Source: an uncultured bacterium (GTDB taxonomy: Bacteria; Bacteroidota; Bacteroidia; Bacteroidales; Marinifilaceae). From it: a DNA stretch of 15,505 bases. The stretch covers positions 1 to 15,505 of the forward strand of contig CAJMSX010000065.1 in NCBI GenBank assembly GCA_905216195.1, written 5' to 3'. Made by a program: the position numbers and the translations under genes. Under the pieces are notes generated by a model. It was not told where the DNA came from and ran no database searches. It saw only the letters and a list, made by a program, of their open reading frames with translations. Of the stretch, positions 1 to 6,737 are shown piece after piece; positions within the stretch are counted from its first letter, which is position 1; each line of letters starts with the position of its first letter.

Positions 1-432
1 CAACACTATCAAAGACAGCCTACTCCCGCGGAGATTGCGGAAAAAATCCATATTCCGCCCGAAGATGAGAAAGAAAAAATGAAAATTGCCCATCGCCCCG
101 TATCGATGGATGCTCCTTTGACTTCGGATGAGGAATCGGTGACTTTATACGATATTTACGTACCTGCTGAGAATCCCTGGCCGGTACCGGAAACGATTCT
201 GAATTCTGATTCGTTGAGAATTGATATCGAACGTTCGCTTTCGGTCTTGTCGGAAAGAGAGGCGACTATCCTGAGTATGTATTACGGTTTGAACGGATAT
301 GCCGCTATGTCCTTGGAAGAAATCGGAGTGAACCTGAATCTTACCAGTGAAAGAGTGCGGCAGGTGAAGTCCAAAGCCATCAAGAAATTGAAAGAAGCCC
401 GGTGTATAAAACGATTGAAAACTTATTTGTAA
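1..432 (+). CDS. RNA polymerase sigma-70 family factor, C-terminal part (5' truncated by window)
   Basis: The reading frame is open from base 1 and ends in TAA at 430-432, so about 143 C-terminal residues are visible and the true start lies outside the window. The first ATG, at 79, is internal. Visible parts are the end of region 3 (a PTPAEIAEKIHIP segment, then VSMDAPL, the usual link in primary sigma factors) and region 4, with LSEREATILSMYYGLNG followed by a helix-turn-helix, MSLEEIGVNLNLTSERVRQV, that would read the -35-like element. This matches group 1/2 sigma-70 proteins. The Bacteroidota housekeeping RpoD usually has a short acidic stretch after DAPL; here it is longer and more divergent (LYDIYVPAENPWPVPE). 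It could therefore be the primary sigma factor or a second RpoD-like paralogue, and I leave the symbol blank. An intrinsic terminator follows closely. Confidence 0.88.
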   Translation, partial: QHYQRQPTPAEIAEKIHIPPEDEKEKMKIAHRPVSMDAPLTSDEESVTLYDIYVPAENPWPVPETILNSDSLRIDIERSLSVLSEREATILSMYYGLNGYAAMSLEEIGVNLNLTSERVRQVKSKAIKKLKEARCIKRLKTYL

Positions 433-470
433 AATCTCATATTCGGAAAAGATAATTCTATCTAAAATGT

Positions 471-498
471 AAAAAGAGGTCGAAAGACCTCTTTTTTT
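471..498 (+). terminator. Intrinsic terminator after the sigma factor gene
   Basis: A stem AAGAGGTC / GACCTCTT closes a GAAA tetraloop and is followed by a run of seven T. A matching A-run precedes the stem, so it could work in both directions. It lies 38 bases after the sigma factor stop codon and ends just before the galM promoter. Confidence 0.9.
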
Positions 499-499
499 A

Positions 500-529
500 T
501 TTGATTTTGTTTAAAATGAATTATTTTTG
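500..529 (+). promoter_or_regulatory. Bacteroidota-type promoter of the galactose operon
   Basis: TTTG at 500-503 and TATTTTTG at 522-529 match the -33 TTTG and -7 TAnnTTTG elements of the Bacteroidota primary sigma factor, with 18 bases between them. The -33 box directly abuts the T-run of the upstream terminator. Transcription would start near 535, leaving a leader of about 115 bases before galM in which I see no clear hairpin or operator. Confidence 0.75.
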
Positions 530-652
530 CAACGTATGCCTATTACTATACAAATGAATTCAGAAAAAGCGGGGATACAGGTGTTTAACGGAAAAGAAAC
601 AGTTTTTGGTTGTTTATTCCGGGTGGGAAATTTATAATTTAAAACAGATATC

Positions 653-1747
653 ATGGTATGTAATAATTCTTTTCAAGGGAATTCGGTTCCTGTGTGCCGG
701 GAAGCTTTTCAGGGGGAGTTGTACGGGAAAAAGACCGATTTATTTATTTTGAGAAACAAAAACGGAGTAAAAATTGCCATAACTAATTACGGAGGATTTG
801 TCGTATCGGTGAATGTACCGGACCGGAAGGGGGAATTTGCGGATGTGGTGCTGGGTCACGACAGTTTGGAGGATTATCTGCATACGCCGGAGCCTTACCT
901 GGGAGCATTGATCGGTCGGTACGGCAACCGCATTGCCGGGGGGAAATTTACGTTGGACGGTAAAGAATATGTTTTGGCTGTCAATAATGGTCCCAATAGC
1001 TTACACGGCGGTTTAACGGGATTTAATGCCGTGGTATGGGATGCGGTTCAATTAAATGCGCAGACACTGAAATTGGCTTATCTTTCGGTTGACGGAGAAG
1101 AAGGATTTCCGGGGAATTTGTCGGTGGAAGTGGTTTATCACCTCACGAATGAAAATGCCTTGGAAATAAGTTATCGCGCCACGACCGATCAGAAAACGGT
1201 CGTGAACCTGACCCAGCATTCTTTTTTCAATCTGAGCGGGCAGGGACATCCTACTTCTTCGGTGTGTAATCATCTGCTCACCATCGAAGCTGATTTTTAT
1301 ACTCCTATGGACGAAGTTTCCATTCCTACCGGAGCCCTAGCTCCCGTCGAAGGAACTCCGATGGATTTCCGGGCTCCTCATGCTATCGGAGAACGCATCG
1401 ACGATCCGTTTCAACAATTGATCTTCGGTAAAGGGTACGATCATTGTTATGTACTGAATAAAAAAGAGGCCGGGGAATTGTCTTTGGCGGCTAAGGTTTT
1501 GGAACCGGTCAGCGGCAGAACGTTGCAAGTCTATACGACCGAACCGGGAGTTCAGTTATATACCGGCAACTGGCTGAGCGGTTTCCGGGGTAAAAATGGA
1601 GCGACTTATCCGGAACGGAGCGCTTTTTGTCTGGAAACCCAACATTTCCCCGACAGTCCCAACAAGCCTCATTTCCCGACAGTGGTTCTGAGTCCCGGAG
1701 AAATCTATACTCAAACTTGCATTTATAAATTCGGTGTGGAAAAATAA
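653..1747 (+). CDS. galM: Aldose 1-epimerase (galactose mutarotase)
   Basis: The 364-residue product interconverts the alpha and beta anomers of galactose or glucose, so that galactokinase receives alpha-D-galactose. Family motifs are clear: GRYGNRIAGGKF near residues 88-99, NSLHGG at 115-120 (substrate-binding His118), NLTQHSFFNL with the proposed catalytic acid His189, GYDHCYVL with Asp263, and CLETQHFPDSPNKP with the proposed catalytic base Glu328. Length is normal for bacterial GalM. Some Bacteroidota mutarotases carry a lipoprotein signal; this one has none, so it should be cytoplasmic. It is the first gene of a three-gene run, 18 bases before the transporter. No Shine-Dalgarno sequence precedes the ATG, as usual in this phylum. 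Confidence 0.95.
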   Translation: MVCNNSFQGNSVPVCREAFQGELYGKKTDLFILRNKNGVKIAITNYGGFVVSVNVPDRKGEFADVVLGHDSLEDYLHTPEPYLGALIGRYGNRIAGGKFTLDGKEYVLAVNNGPNSLHGGLTGFNAVVWDAVQLNAQTLKLAYLSVDGEEGFPGNLSVEVVYHLTNENALEISYRATTDQKTVVNLTQHSFFNLSGQGHPTSSVCNHLLTIEADFYTPMDEVSIPTGALAPVEGTPMDFRAPHAIGERIDDPFQQLIFGKGYDHCYVLNKKEAGELSLAAKVLEPVSGRTLQVYTTEPGVQLYTGNWLSGFRGKNGATYPERSAFCLETQHFPDSPNKPHFPTVVLSPGEIYTQTCIYKFGVEK

Positions 1748-1765
1748 TCACTTAAAATTATATTA

Positions 1766-3040
1766 ATGAGTACAAATTTAGCTTCTTCAAAAACGAATTA
1801 TCTCGGCCCGTTTATCACGATGGTCGTTTTAATGGCATTAGTGGGATTGATTACCAATATCAATCAGCAGTTTCAAGGCCCTTTACAGGCTGCCTATTTG
1901 AAAAATGCCGGAGATTTGACAAATACACTGACTACTCTGATTAATTTCTGCTTTTTCCTGGCCTATTTGGTAATGGGAGGAACGAGTGCGAGATCATTGG
2001 ATAGTGTGGGTTACCGGGGTACCCTGATTCGCGGGTTGATTATTCTGGTGTTCGCTTTCGGTTTGTTCGAATTTTCTGCTTATCAGTTCGAGGCTTTCGG
2101 AGGCACGCTTTCCATGTTCGGCGCCACTTTGCCTTATGCTTATTTTATCTTTTTGTTAGGGTCTTTCGTGGCCGGTACGGCTTTGACCTTTCTACAGGCC
2201 GCTATCAATCCTTATCTGGTAGCTTGTGAGGTAAAAGGCACCAGTGGCGTTCAACGGCAGACCATAGCCGGCGCGGCTAATTCCACCATGACTACGATCG
2301 GTCCGCTTTTAGTGGCCTGGGTCATATTCGGGGGACGTAAAGCGGAAAATATAGAAATCAGTTCGCTTTATATTCCGATTTTGGTGTTGATGCTGGTGGT
2401 AGTCACTCTGGTGTTCACTTTAAAAAGATTGAATTTGCCCGATATCGCCAGTACTTCCAGTAAAGGGGAAAAATTGTCGAAGAGCGTATGGAGCTTCTCG
2501 CATCTGGCTTTAGGAGTTATTGCCATCTTTTTTTACGTGGGTGTGGAAGTGGCAGTAGGCGCCAATATCAATCTGTATTCCATGTCCGAAGGTTTTTCCA
2601 TGGAGACTGCGGCGTTGATGGCATCCTTGTATTGGGGAGGTATGTTGGTAGGACGTTTGATCGGTAGTTTTATCAGTAAAGTTCCGGCCAACGTACAATT
2701 AACTCTCACTTCTATCGGCGCTTTTGTTTTGGTATTGTTATCCATGACAACGGGGAACCCGTGGTTGTTAGTGGGAGTAGGCTTGTTCCATTCCATCATG
2801 TGGCCGGCAATTTTTGCTTTGGCGATGGAGAAGTTAGGTAAATACACCTCTAAAGGTTCCGGTGCGCTGATGATGGGAGTTGTCGGCGGAGCCATTTTGC
2901 CTTTTGTGCAAGGTGTGTTGGCGGATGCTTTGGGCGGAGAATGGAGTCTGACGTGGTTGATTGTGCTGATTTCGGAAGTATATTTGTTATATTACGCGCT
3001 GGTGGGCTCAAAAGTGAAAAGAGTCGGTGACGATTATTAA
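1766..3040 (+). CDS. gluP: Glucose/galactose MFS transporter (FucP/GluP-type)
   Basis: A 424-residue, strongly hydrophobic protein with about twelve predicted membrane segments (for example near 13-30, 57-72, 88-105, 122-148, 176-188, 201-219, 245-262, 283-303, 312-328, 333-354, 366-385 and 396-413). The fucose/glucose/galactose proton-symporter branch of the major facilitator superfamily is recognisable from NINQQFQGPLQAAY near 31-44, AAINPYLVACEVKG near 145-158 and QRQTIAGAANS near 163-173. The second half has GVEVAVGANINLY and SIMWPAIFALAM. It should import galactose and/or glucose across the inner membrane. Position between galM and galK, with short gaps of 18 and 9 bases, matches the galactose locus known in Bacteroides. 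Exact substrate preference cannot be read from sequence. Confidence 0.9.
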   Translation: MSTNLASSKTNYLGPFITMVVLMALVGLITNINQQFQGPLQAAYLKNAGDLTNTLTTLINFCFFLAYLVMGGTSARSLDSVGYRGTLIRGLIILVFAFGLFEFSAYQFEAFGGTLSMFGATLPYAYFIFLLGSFVAGTALTFLQAAINPYLVACEVKGTSGVQRQTIAGAANSTMTTIGPLLVAWVIFGGRKAENIEISSLYIPILVLMLVVVTLVFTLKRLNLPDIASTSSKGEKLSKSVWSFSHLALGVIAIFFYVGVEVAVGANINLYSMSEGFSMETAALMASLYWGGMLVGRLIGSFISKVPANVQLTLTSIGAFVLVLLSMTTGNPWLLVGVGLFHSIMWPAIFALAMEKLGKYTSKGSGALMMGVVGGAILPFVQGVLADALGGEWSLTWLIVLISEVYLLYYALVGSKVKRVGDDY

Positions 3041-3049
3041 TAAACAAAA

Positions 3050-4219
3050 ATGGTAAAAACAATGGATACGAATGTAGTAAAAAATAAATTCAAAGAAATA
3101 TTCGGGACTTTTGAACCGGAGGGTGTATTGTATTTTTCTCCGGGAAGGGTGAATCTGATCGGAGAACACACGGATTATAACGGAGGTTTCGTATTGCCGG
3201 GGGCTATCGACAAGGGGATGTTGGCGGCAATTCGTCCGAATGGAACGGACAGGATCCGGGCGTATTCTCTGGATCTGAATGATTCCGCCGAGTTCGGGTT
3301 GAACGAGGAAGATGCACCTCAGCAACAATGGGCCCGTTATATTTTCGGTGTAGTACGGGAGATTATCAAGAGGGGGGGGAAAGTAGGCGGATTCGACACG
3401 GTTTTCTCCGGAGATGTGCCTTTGGGAGCGGGACTTTCTTCCTCCGCCGCTTTGGAAAGTACCTATGCCTATGCCTTGAACGATATCTTCCGGTTGGGGA
3501 TTGATAAATTCGAATTGGCTAAAATCGGGCAGGCAACGGAACACCATTATGTAGGCGTAATGTGCGGGATTATGGATCAATTCGCTTCCGTTTTCGGAAA
3601 AGAAGGCCATCTGATTCGTTTAGACTGTCGTTCGCTGGAATACCAGTATGTACCTTTTGATCCGGTCGGTTATAAAGTGGTTTTAATCGATTCCTGCGTA
3701 AAGCATGAACTGGCTTCTTCCGCCTACAATAAACGGCGTCAATCCTGTGAAACGGTAGTAAAGGCGATACAAAAACGTCATCCGGAGGTGGAATTATTGC
3801 GGGATGCGGATATGGGTATGCTGGAAGAAGTGAAGGGGGAAGTTTCGGCGGAAGATTACATGCGTGCCGAGTATGTCATCGAAGAAATTCAGCGCTTGCT
3901 GGATGCTTGTGAAGCTTTGGAAAAGGGAGATTACCGCACCGTGGGCGAAAAGATGTACGGCACTCATCAGGGAATGAGTAAATTGTATGAAGTAAGCTGC
4001 GAAGAACTCGACTACCTGAACGATGTCGCTAAAGAATGCGGTGTCACCGGCTCGCGGGTCATGGGAGGAGGATTCGGAGGGTGTACCATCAATTTGGTTC
4101 CTGAGGAGAAATACGATGCATTTATTCAGAAGGCCGTATCCGGATTTAAGTCCAAATTCGGACAAGAACCTAAAGTTTATCCGGTGAAGATCGGCGACGG
4201 TTCGCATAAAATCGGCTGA
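3050..4219 (+). CDS. galK: Galactokinase
   Basis: The 389-residue GHMP kinase phosphorylates alpha-D-galactose at O1 using ATP, the first committed step of the Leloir pathway. Motif 1, the galactokinase signature GRVNLIGEHTDYNGG, lies at 32-46. Motif 2, the phosphate-binding loop PLGAGLSSSAALE, lies at 124-136. The proposed catalytic base is Asp176 in CGIMDQFASV, and motif 3, TGSRVMGGGFGG, lies at 333-344. All key residues are present and the length is normal. I keep the first ATG (3050), 9 bases after the gluP stop with an A-rich upstream; the ATG at 3062 is also possible and removes only four residues. A terminator directly after closes the operon. galT and galE are not in this window. Confidence 0.96.
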   Translation: MVKTMDTNVVKNKFKEIFGTFEPEGVLYFSPGRVNLIGEHTDYNGGFVLPGAIDKGMLAAIRPNGTDRIRAYSLDLNDSAEFGLNEEDAPQQQWARYIFGVVREIIKRGGKVGGFDTVFSGDVPLGAGLSSSAALESTYAYALNDIFRLGIDKFELAKIGQATEHHYVGVMCGIMDQFASVFGKEGHLIRLDCRSLEYQYVPFDPVGYKVVLIDSCVKHELASSAYNKRRQSCETVVKAIQKRHPEVELLRDADMGMLEEVKGEVSAEDYMRAEYVIEEIQRLLDACEALEKGDYRTVGEKMYGTHQGMSKLYEVSCEELDYLNDVAKECGVTGSRVMGGGFGGCTINLVPEEKYDAFIQKAVSGFKSKFGQEPKVYPVKIGDGSHKIG

Positions 4220-4230
4220 TAGTCAATGGT

Positions 4231-4270
4231 AAAAGCGCATAAGAATTTTGTTTTTTTATGCGCTTTTTTC
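4231..4270 (+). terminator. Intrinsic terminator of the galactose operon
   Basis: A 12-bp stem AAAAGCGCATAA / TTATGCGCTTTT encloses a 13-base loop and runs into a T-rich tract. It begins 12 bases after the galK stop codon. Confidence 0.88.
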
Positions 4271-4318
4271 TTTTCTTTTTTCCTTTTAACTTTTCCGTGT
4301 TTTATTCGACGAAATTAA

Positions 4319-4326
4319 TATCTTTG
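4319..4326 (+). promoter_or_regulatory. Promoter -7 element for pdxS
   Basis: TATCTTTG matches the Bacteroidota -7 consensus TAnnTTTG. The expected -33 position (about 4296-4299, CGTG) is a poor match to TTTG, so the promoter may be weak or depend on an activator. Transcription would begin near 4333, giving a leader of about 115 bases before pdxS. Confidence 0.6.
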
Positions 4327-4331
4327 TAGAG

Positions 4332-4363
4332 CTTTTCCGGGACGGAAACGATTTCCGTAAAAG
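4332..4363 (+). other. Structured leader in front of pdxS (two competing hairpins)
   Basis: ACGGAAA (4342-4348) pairs with TTTCCGT (4352-4358) over a CGA loop, extended by CTTTT (4332-4336) with AAAAG (4359-4363) around a five-base bulge. The same GGAAA (4344-4348) could instead pair with TTTCC at 4334-4338. The structure would lie at the very 5' end of the predicted transcript. The pairing is seen; any regulatory role is inference, and no downstream terminator or start-site mask is evident. Confidence 0.4.
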
Positions 4364-4446
4364 AATAAATCAGGTGTTTTAAAGAAAAATCTAAGTTTGA
4401 TTTCAGAGTAGACCTATACTTAACATATTAATATTTAAAGAGACTC

Positions 4447-5316
4447 ATGGGAAAATACGAATTGAACAAAAATCTGGCCCAGATGCTGAAAGGCGGGGTT
4501 ATTATGGATGTTACGAATGCTGAGCAGGCTAAAATAGCTGAAGCTGCCGGAGCTTGTGCCGTAATGGCTTTGGAAAGAGTGCCTGCCGATATTCGCCGGG
4601 ACGGTGGTGTGGCGAGGATGTCCGATCCTCACATGATTAAAGAGATTCAGAAAGCCGTATCTATACCGGTAATGGCAAAAGTCCGCATCGGACATTTTGT
4701 GGAAGCGCAGATATTGGAAGCGATAGGAATTGATTTTATTGATGAAAGTGAAGTGTTGACTCCGGCAGATGAATTGTATCATGTCGAAAAGAAAGCGTTT
4801 AAAGTGCCTTTTGTATGCGGAGCCCGGAATTTGGGGGAAGCTTTACGCAGAATAGGAGAAGGTGCTGCTATGATTCGGACCAAAGGCGAAGCCGGTACGG
4901 GAAATGTGGTGGAAGCTGTAACTCATATGCGTCAGATTACGGACGAAATGCGTCGGGTAAAAAATGCTCCTGCCGAGGAACTTATGAGTCTGGCCAAAGA
5001 ATTCGGTGCTCCTTATGAATTGATTCAATATGTACATGAAAACGGGAAATTGCCGGTAGTGAATTTTGCTGCGGGTGGAATTGCTACTCCGGCGGATGCT
5101 GCCCTGATGATGCAGCTGGGTTCTGAAGGTGTATTTGTGGGATCGGGTATTTTCAAATCCGGGGATCCGGCTAAGAGGGCGCGGGCCATCGTACAGGCTG
5201 TAACCTATTATAATGATCCGGTCAAACTGGCGGAAATATCTGAAAATCTCGGAGAGCCGATGTCCGGTTTAGAAATTGCCACACTCGAGAATAAATATGC
5301 GGAAAGAGGCTGGTAG
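4447..5316 (+). CDS. pdxS: Pyridoxal 5'-phosphate synthase, synthase subunit PdxS (Pdx1)
   Basis: A 289-residue TIM-barrel enzyme of the deoxyxylulose-5-phosphate-independent vitamin B6 route. It builds PLP from ribose 5-phosphate, glyceraldehyde 3-phosphate and ammonia channelled from PdxT. The family is nearly invariant and the match is unmistakable: GGVIMDVTNAEQAKIAEAAG near residues 16-35 with Asp21, VPADIRRDGGVARM, MAKVRIGHFVEAQ with the Schiff-base Lys78, and TKGEAGTGN with the second lysine, Lys146. Length is normal. Working PdxS is a dodecamer (two hexamer rings) decorated by PdxT, whose gene follows directly, separated by a terminator-like hairpin. Confidence 0.97.
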   Translation: MGKYELNKNLAQMLKGGVIMDVTNAEQAKIAEAAGACAVMALERVPADIRRDGGVARMSDPHMIKEIQKAVSIPVMAKVRIGHFVEAQILEAIGIDFIDESEVLTPADELYHVEKKAFKVPFVCGARNLGEALRRIGEGAAMIRTKGEAGTGNVVEAVTHMRQITDEMRRVKNAPAEELMSLAKEFGAPYELIQYVHENGKLPVVNFAAGGIATPADAALMMQLGSEGVFVGSGIFKSGDPAKRARAIVQAVTYYNDPVKLAEISENLGEPMSGLEIATLENKYAERGW

Positions 5317-5317
5317 T

Positions 5318-5346
5318 AAAAAGAGTGCTTAAGCACTCTTTTTTTT
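5318..5346 (+). terminator. Intrinsic terminator hairpin between pdxS and pdxT
   Basis: A perfect inverted repeat, AAAAAGAGTGCTT (5318-5330) against AAGCACTCTTTTT (5331-5343), folds into a strong short-loop hairpin and is followed by an unbroken T-run up to base 5346. It starts 2 bases after the pdxS stop codon and ends immediately before the first possible pdxT ATG (5347). It has every sequence mark of a factor-independent terminator although it lies between two genes whose products form one complex. Confidence 0.85.
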
Positions 5347-5370
5347 ATGAATGATACAATGAATAAATTG

Positions 5371-5991
5371 ATGAAAATCGGAATTTTAGGATTTCAGGGC
5401 GCGATTGTGGAGCATCAGCGCCATATCGAAGAATTGGGGTACGAAGCGATAATTGTAAGGTATCCGGGGCAGTTGTTGGAAATCGACGGCATGATTTTGC
5501 CGGGAGGAGAAAGCACTACGATGGGAAAATTGTTGAGGCGTACGGAAATGATGGAGCCTTTACGGGAGAGGATAGAAGCGGGTTTGCCGGTATGGGGAAC
5601 CTGTGCCGGAATGATTCTTTTGGCGAAGGAATTGGTAAATGATACTCCGACCCATTTGGCGGTCATGGATATAGCGGTAAGACGAAATGCTTACGGAACC
5701 CAGATCGACAGTTTCGACATACAGGCGTTGATTCCGGAGGTAAGTAAACGGAACATTCCTTTGGTTTTTATCCGGGCGCCTTACATTACCCGTGTAGGGG
5801 AAGGGGTAAAAGTATTGTGCGAAGTAGAGGGGCATATTGTTGCGGCCCGGGAAGGAAATATGCTGGTGACTTCTTTCCATCCCGAGTTGACGAACGATGC
5901 TGCGTTTCACCGGTATTTCATCTCCTGCTGTGAAGAGCACAACAGGAAGGCAAAAGAGAACCGGAAAAAAGAAACCGTAAAAGTAGCTTAG
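5371..5991 (+). CDS. pdxT: Pyridoxal 5'-phosphate synthase, glutaminase subunit PdxT (Pdx2)
   Basis: A class I glutamine amidotransferase that releases ammonia from glutamine for PdxS. Three in-frame ATGs exist (5347, 5359, 5371). I choose 5371 because family members begin MKIGILGFQGA, and from this start the catalytic triad falls at Cys78 (GTCAGM), His170 and Glu172 (SFHPE), very close to the Bacillus subtilis PdxT numbering (Cys79, His170, Glu172). The GGEST oxyanion motif lies near residues 45-49. With this start the protein has 206 residues; starting at 5347 adds eight. The C-terminus carries an extra lysine-rich tail (KAKENRKKETVK) beyond the usual family end. The gene follows pdxS on the same strand, separated by a terminator-like hairpin. 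Confidence 0.94.
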   Translation: MKIGILGFQGAIVEHQRHIEELGYEAIIVRYPGQLLEIDGMILPGGESTTMGKLLRRTEMMEPLRERIEAGLPVWGTCAGMILLAKELVNDTPTHLAVMDIAVRRNAYGTQIDSFDIQALIPEVSKRNIPLVFIRAPYITRVGEGVKVLCEVEGHIVAAREGNMLVTSFHPELTNDAAFHRYFISCCEEHNRKAKENRKKETVKVA

Positions 5992-6024
5992 GCGTATATA
6001 AAAAATAATCATAAAAAGAAAAAG

Positions 6025-6705
6025 ATGAAAAATAATATTGGAATAACGGTCTTGCTGATTTTTTTCCTGGGAGCTTGCAGTTCCTCCGGAGTAGATTTTA
6101 AAACGACGAAATCGGTTGTGAAAAATGAGAATTGGGAAATACATGTGGAAAAGAGTGTATTCTTTTCCGAAGATAAAAAGACGGAGGAAAGTTGCCGACT
6201 CTTCAACGGGAAGCTGAATGAACTGATCGACAGTTTACAATCGAGCTTGAAAAGTGAAGCGGATACCTTCTTTATGGCTTTCCGGTCGGATACGGTTAAC
6301 CGGCCGATTTTCAACTATGAATTATATGTAACAGACAGCGTGTATATGGCTGATAAGCACTACATCAGTTTACGGGTATTGACTTATACGTTTACGGGTG
6401 GGGCTCATGGGATGACCAATTTTTATGCTTTCAATTACGATGTAGAAAAACGGCAGTTTTTACAGCCTGCCCAATTGCTGGATATGAAAAAATCGGCCGA
6501 AATCGATGCTTTACTGAAAAAGAATTTCAAAAATCCCGAGGGATGTTTTACGGAAGTTCCTACTTTGAGCAACGGATATACGGCCTTTAATTTTTCATCA
6601 GATTCGGTTTATTTTACCTATCCTCAATATGTTTTAGGACCTTATTCCTGTGGCTATGCTCAGGTTAGCATTCCCCGGACCGAATTAAAAAATATCTGGA
6701 AATAA
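6025..6705 (+). CDS. Lipoprotein with DUF4163/DUF3298-like domains
   Basis: A 226-residue protein with a short signal sequence and lipobox LGAC, giving lipidated Cys18 followed by SSSG, so it should be membrane-anchored in the envelope. The body resembles the paired DUF4163 and DUF3298 (PdaC/RsiV-like) fold. The central TFTGGAHGM motif (GGAHG at 125-129) and the C-terminal segment VYFTYPQYVLGPYSCGY near 195-211 are typical. No polysaccharide deacetylase catalytic domain is attached, so enzymatic activity is not supported; related domains bind glycan or lysozyme in other proteins. It starts 33 bases after pdxT with no promoter of its own that I can see, so it may be cotranscribed, but a functional link to vitamin B6 is not evident. 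Confidence 0.75.
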   Translation: MKNNIGITVLLIFFLGACSSSGVDFKTTKSVVKNENWEIHVEKSVFFSEDKKTEESCRLFNGKLNELIDSLQSSLKSEADTFFMAFRSDTVNRPIFNYELYVTDSVYMADKHYISLRVLTYTFTGGAHGMTNFYAFNYDVEKRQFLQPAQLLDMKKSAEIDALLKKNFKNPEGCFTEVPTLSNGYTAFNFSSDSVYFTYPQYVLGPYSCGYAQVSIPRTELKNIWK

Positions 6706-6737
6706 AAAAGAAGGGTTAATTCAACCCTTCTTTTTTT
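6704..6737. terminator. Shared bidirectional terminator between convergent genes
   Basis: A 14-bp perfect stem (6704-6717 with 6723-6736) has an AATTC loop, an A-run on one side and a T-run on the other, so it can end transcripts from both strands. It begins inside the stop codon of the lipoprotein gene. On the minus strand it contains the final codons of hldA, with the stop codon at the stem-loop junction. Confidence 0.85.

Noticed and set aside
3008..3610. A 200-codon open frame on the minus strand over the start of galK
   Set aside because: It lies opposite a galK region with clear GHMP kinase motifs, has no recognisable domain and reads as low-coherence sequence; it is a shadow frame.
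5560..6144. A 194-codon minus-strand frame across pdxT and the lipoprotein start
   Set aside because: It overlaps the PdxT active-site codons and the lipoprotein signal sequence on the other strand and has no family features.
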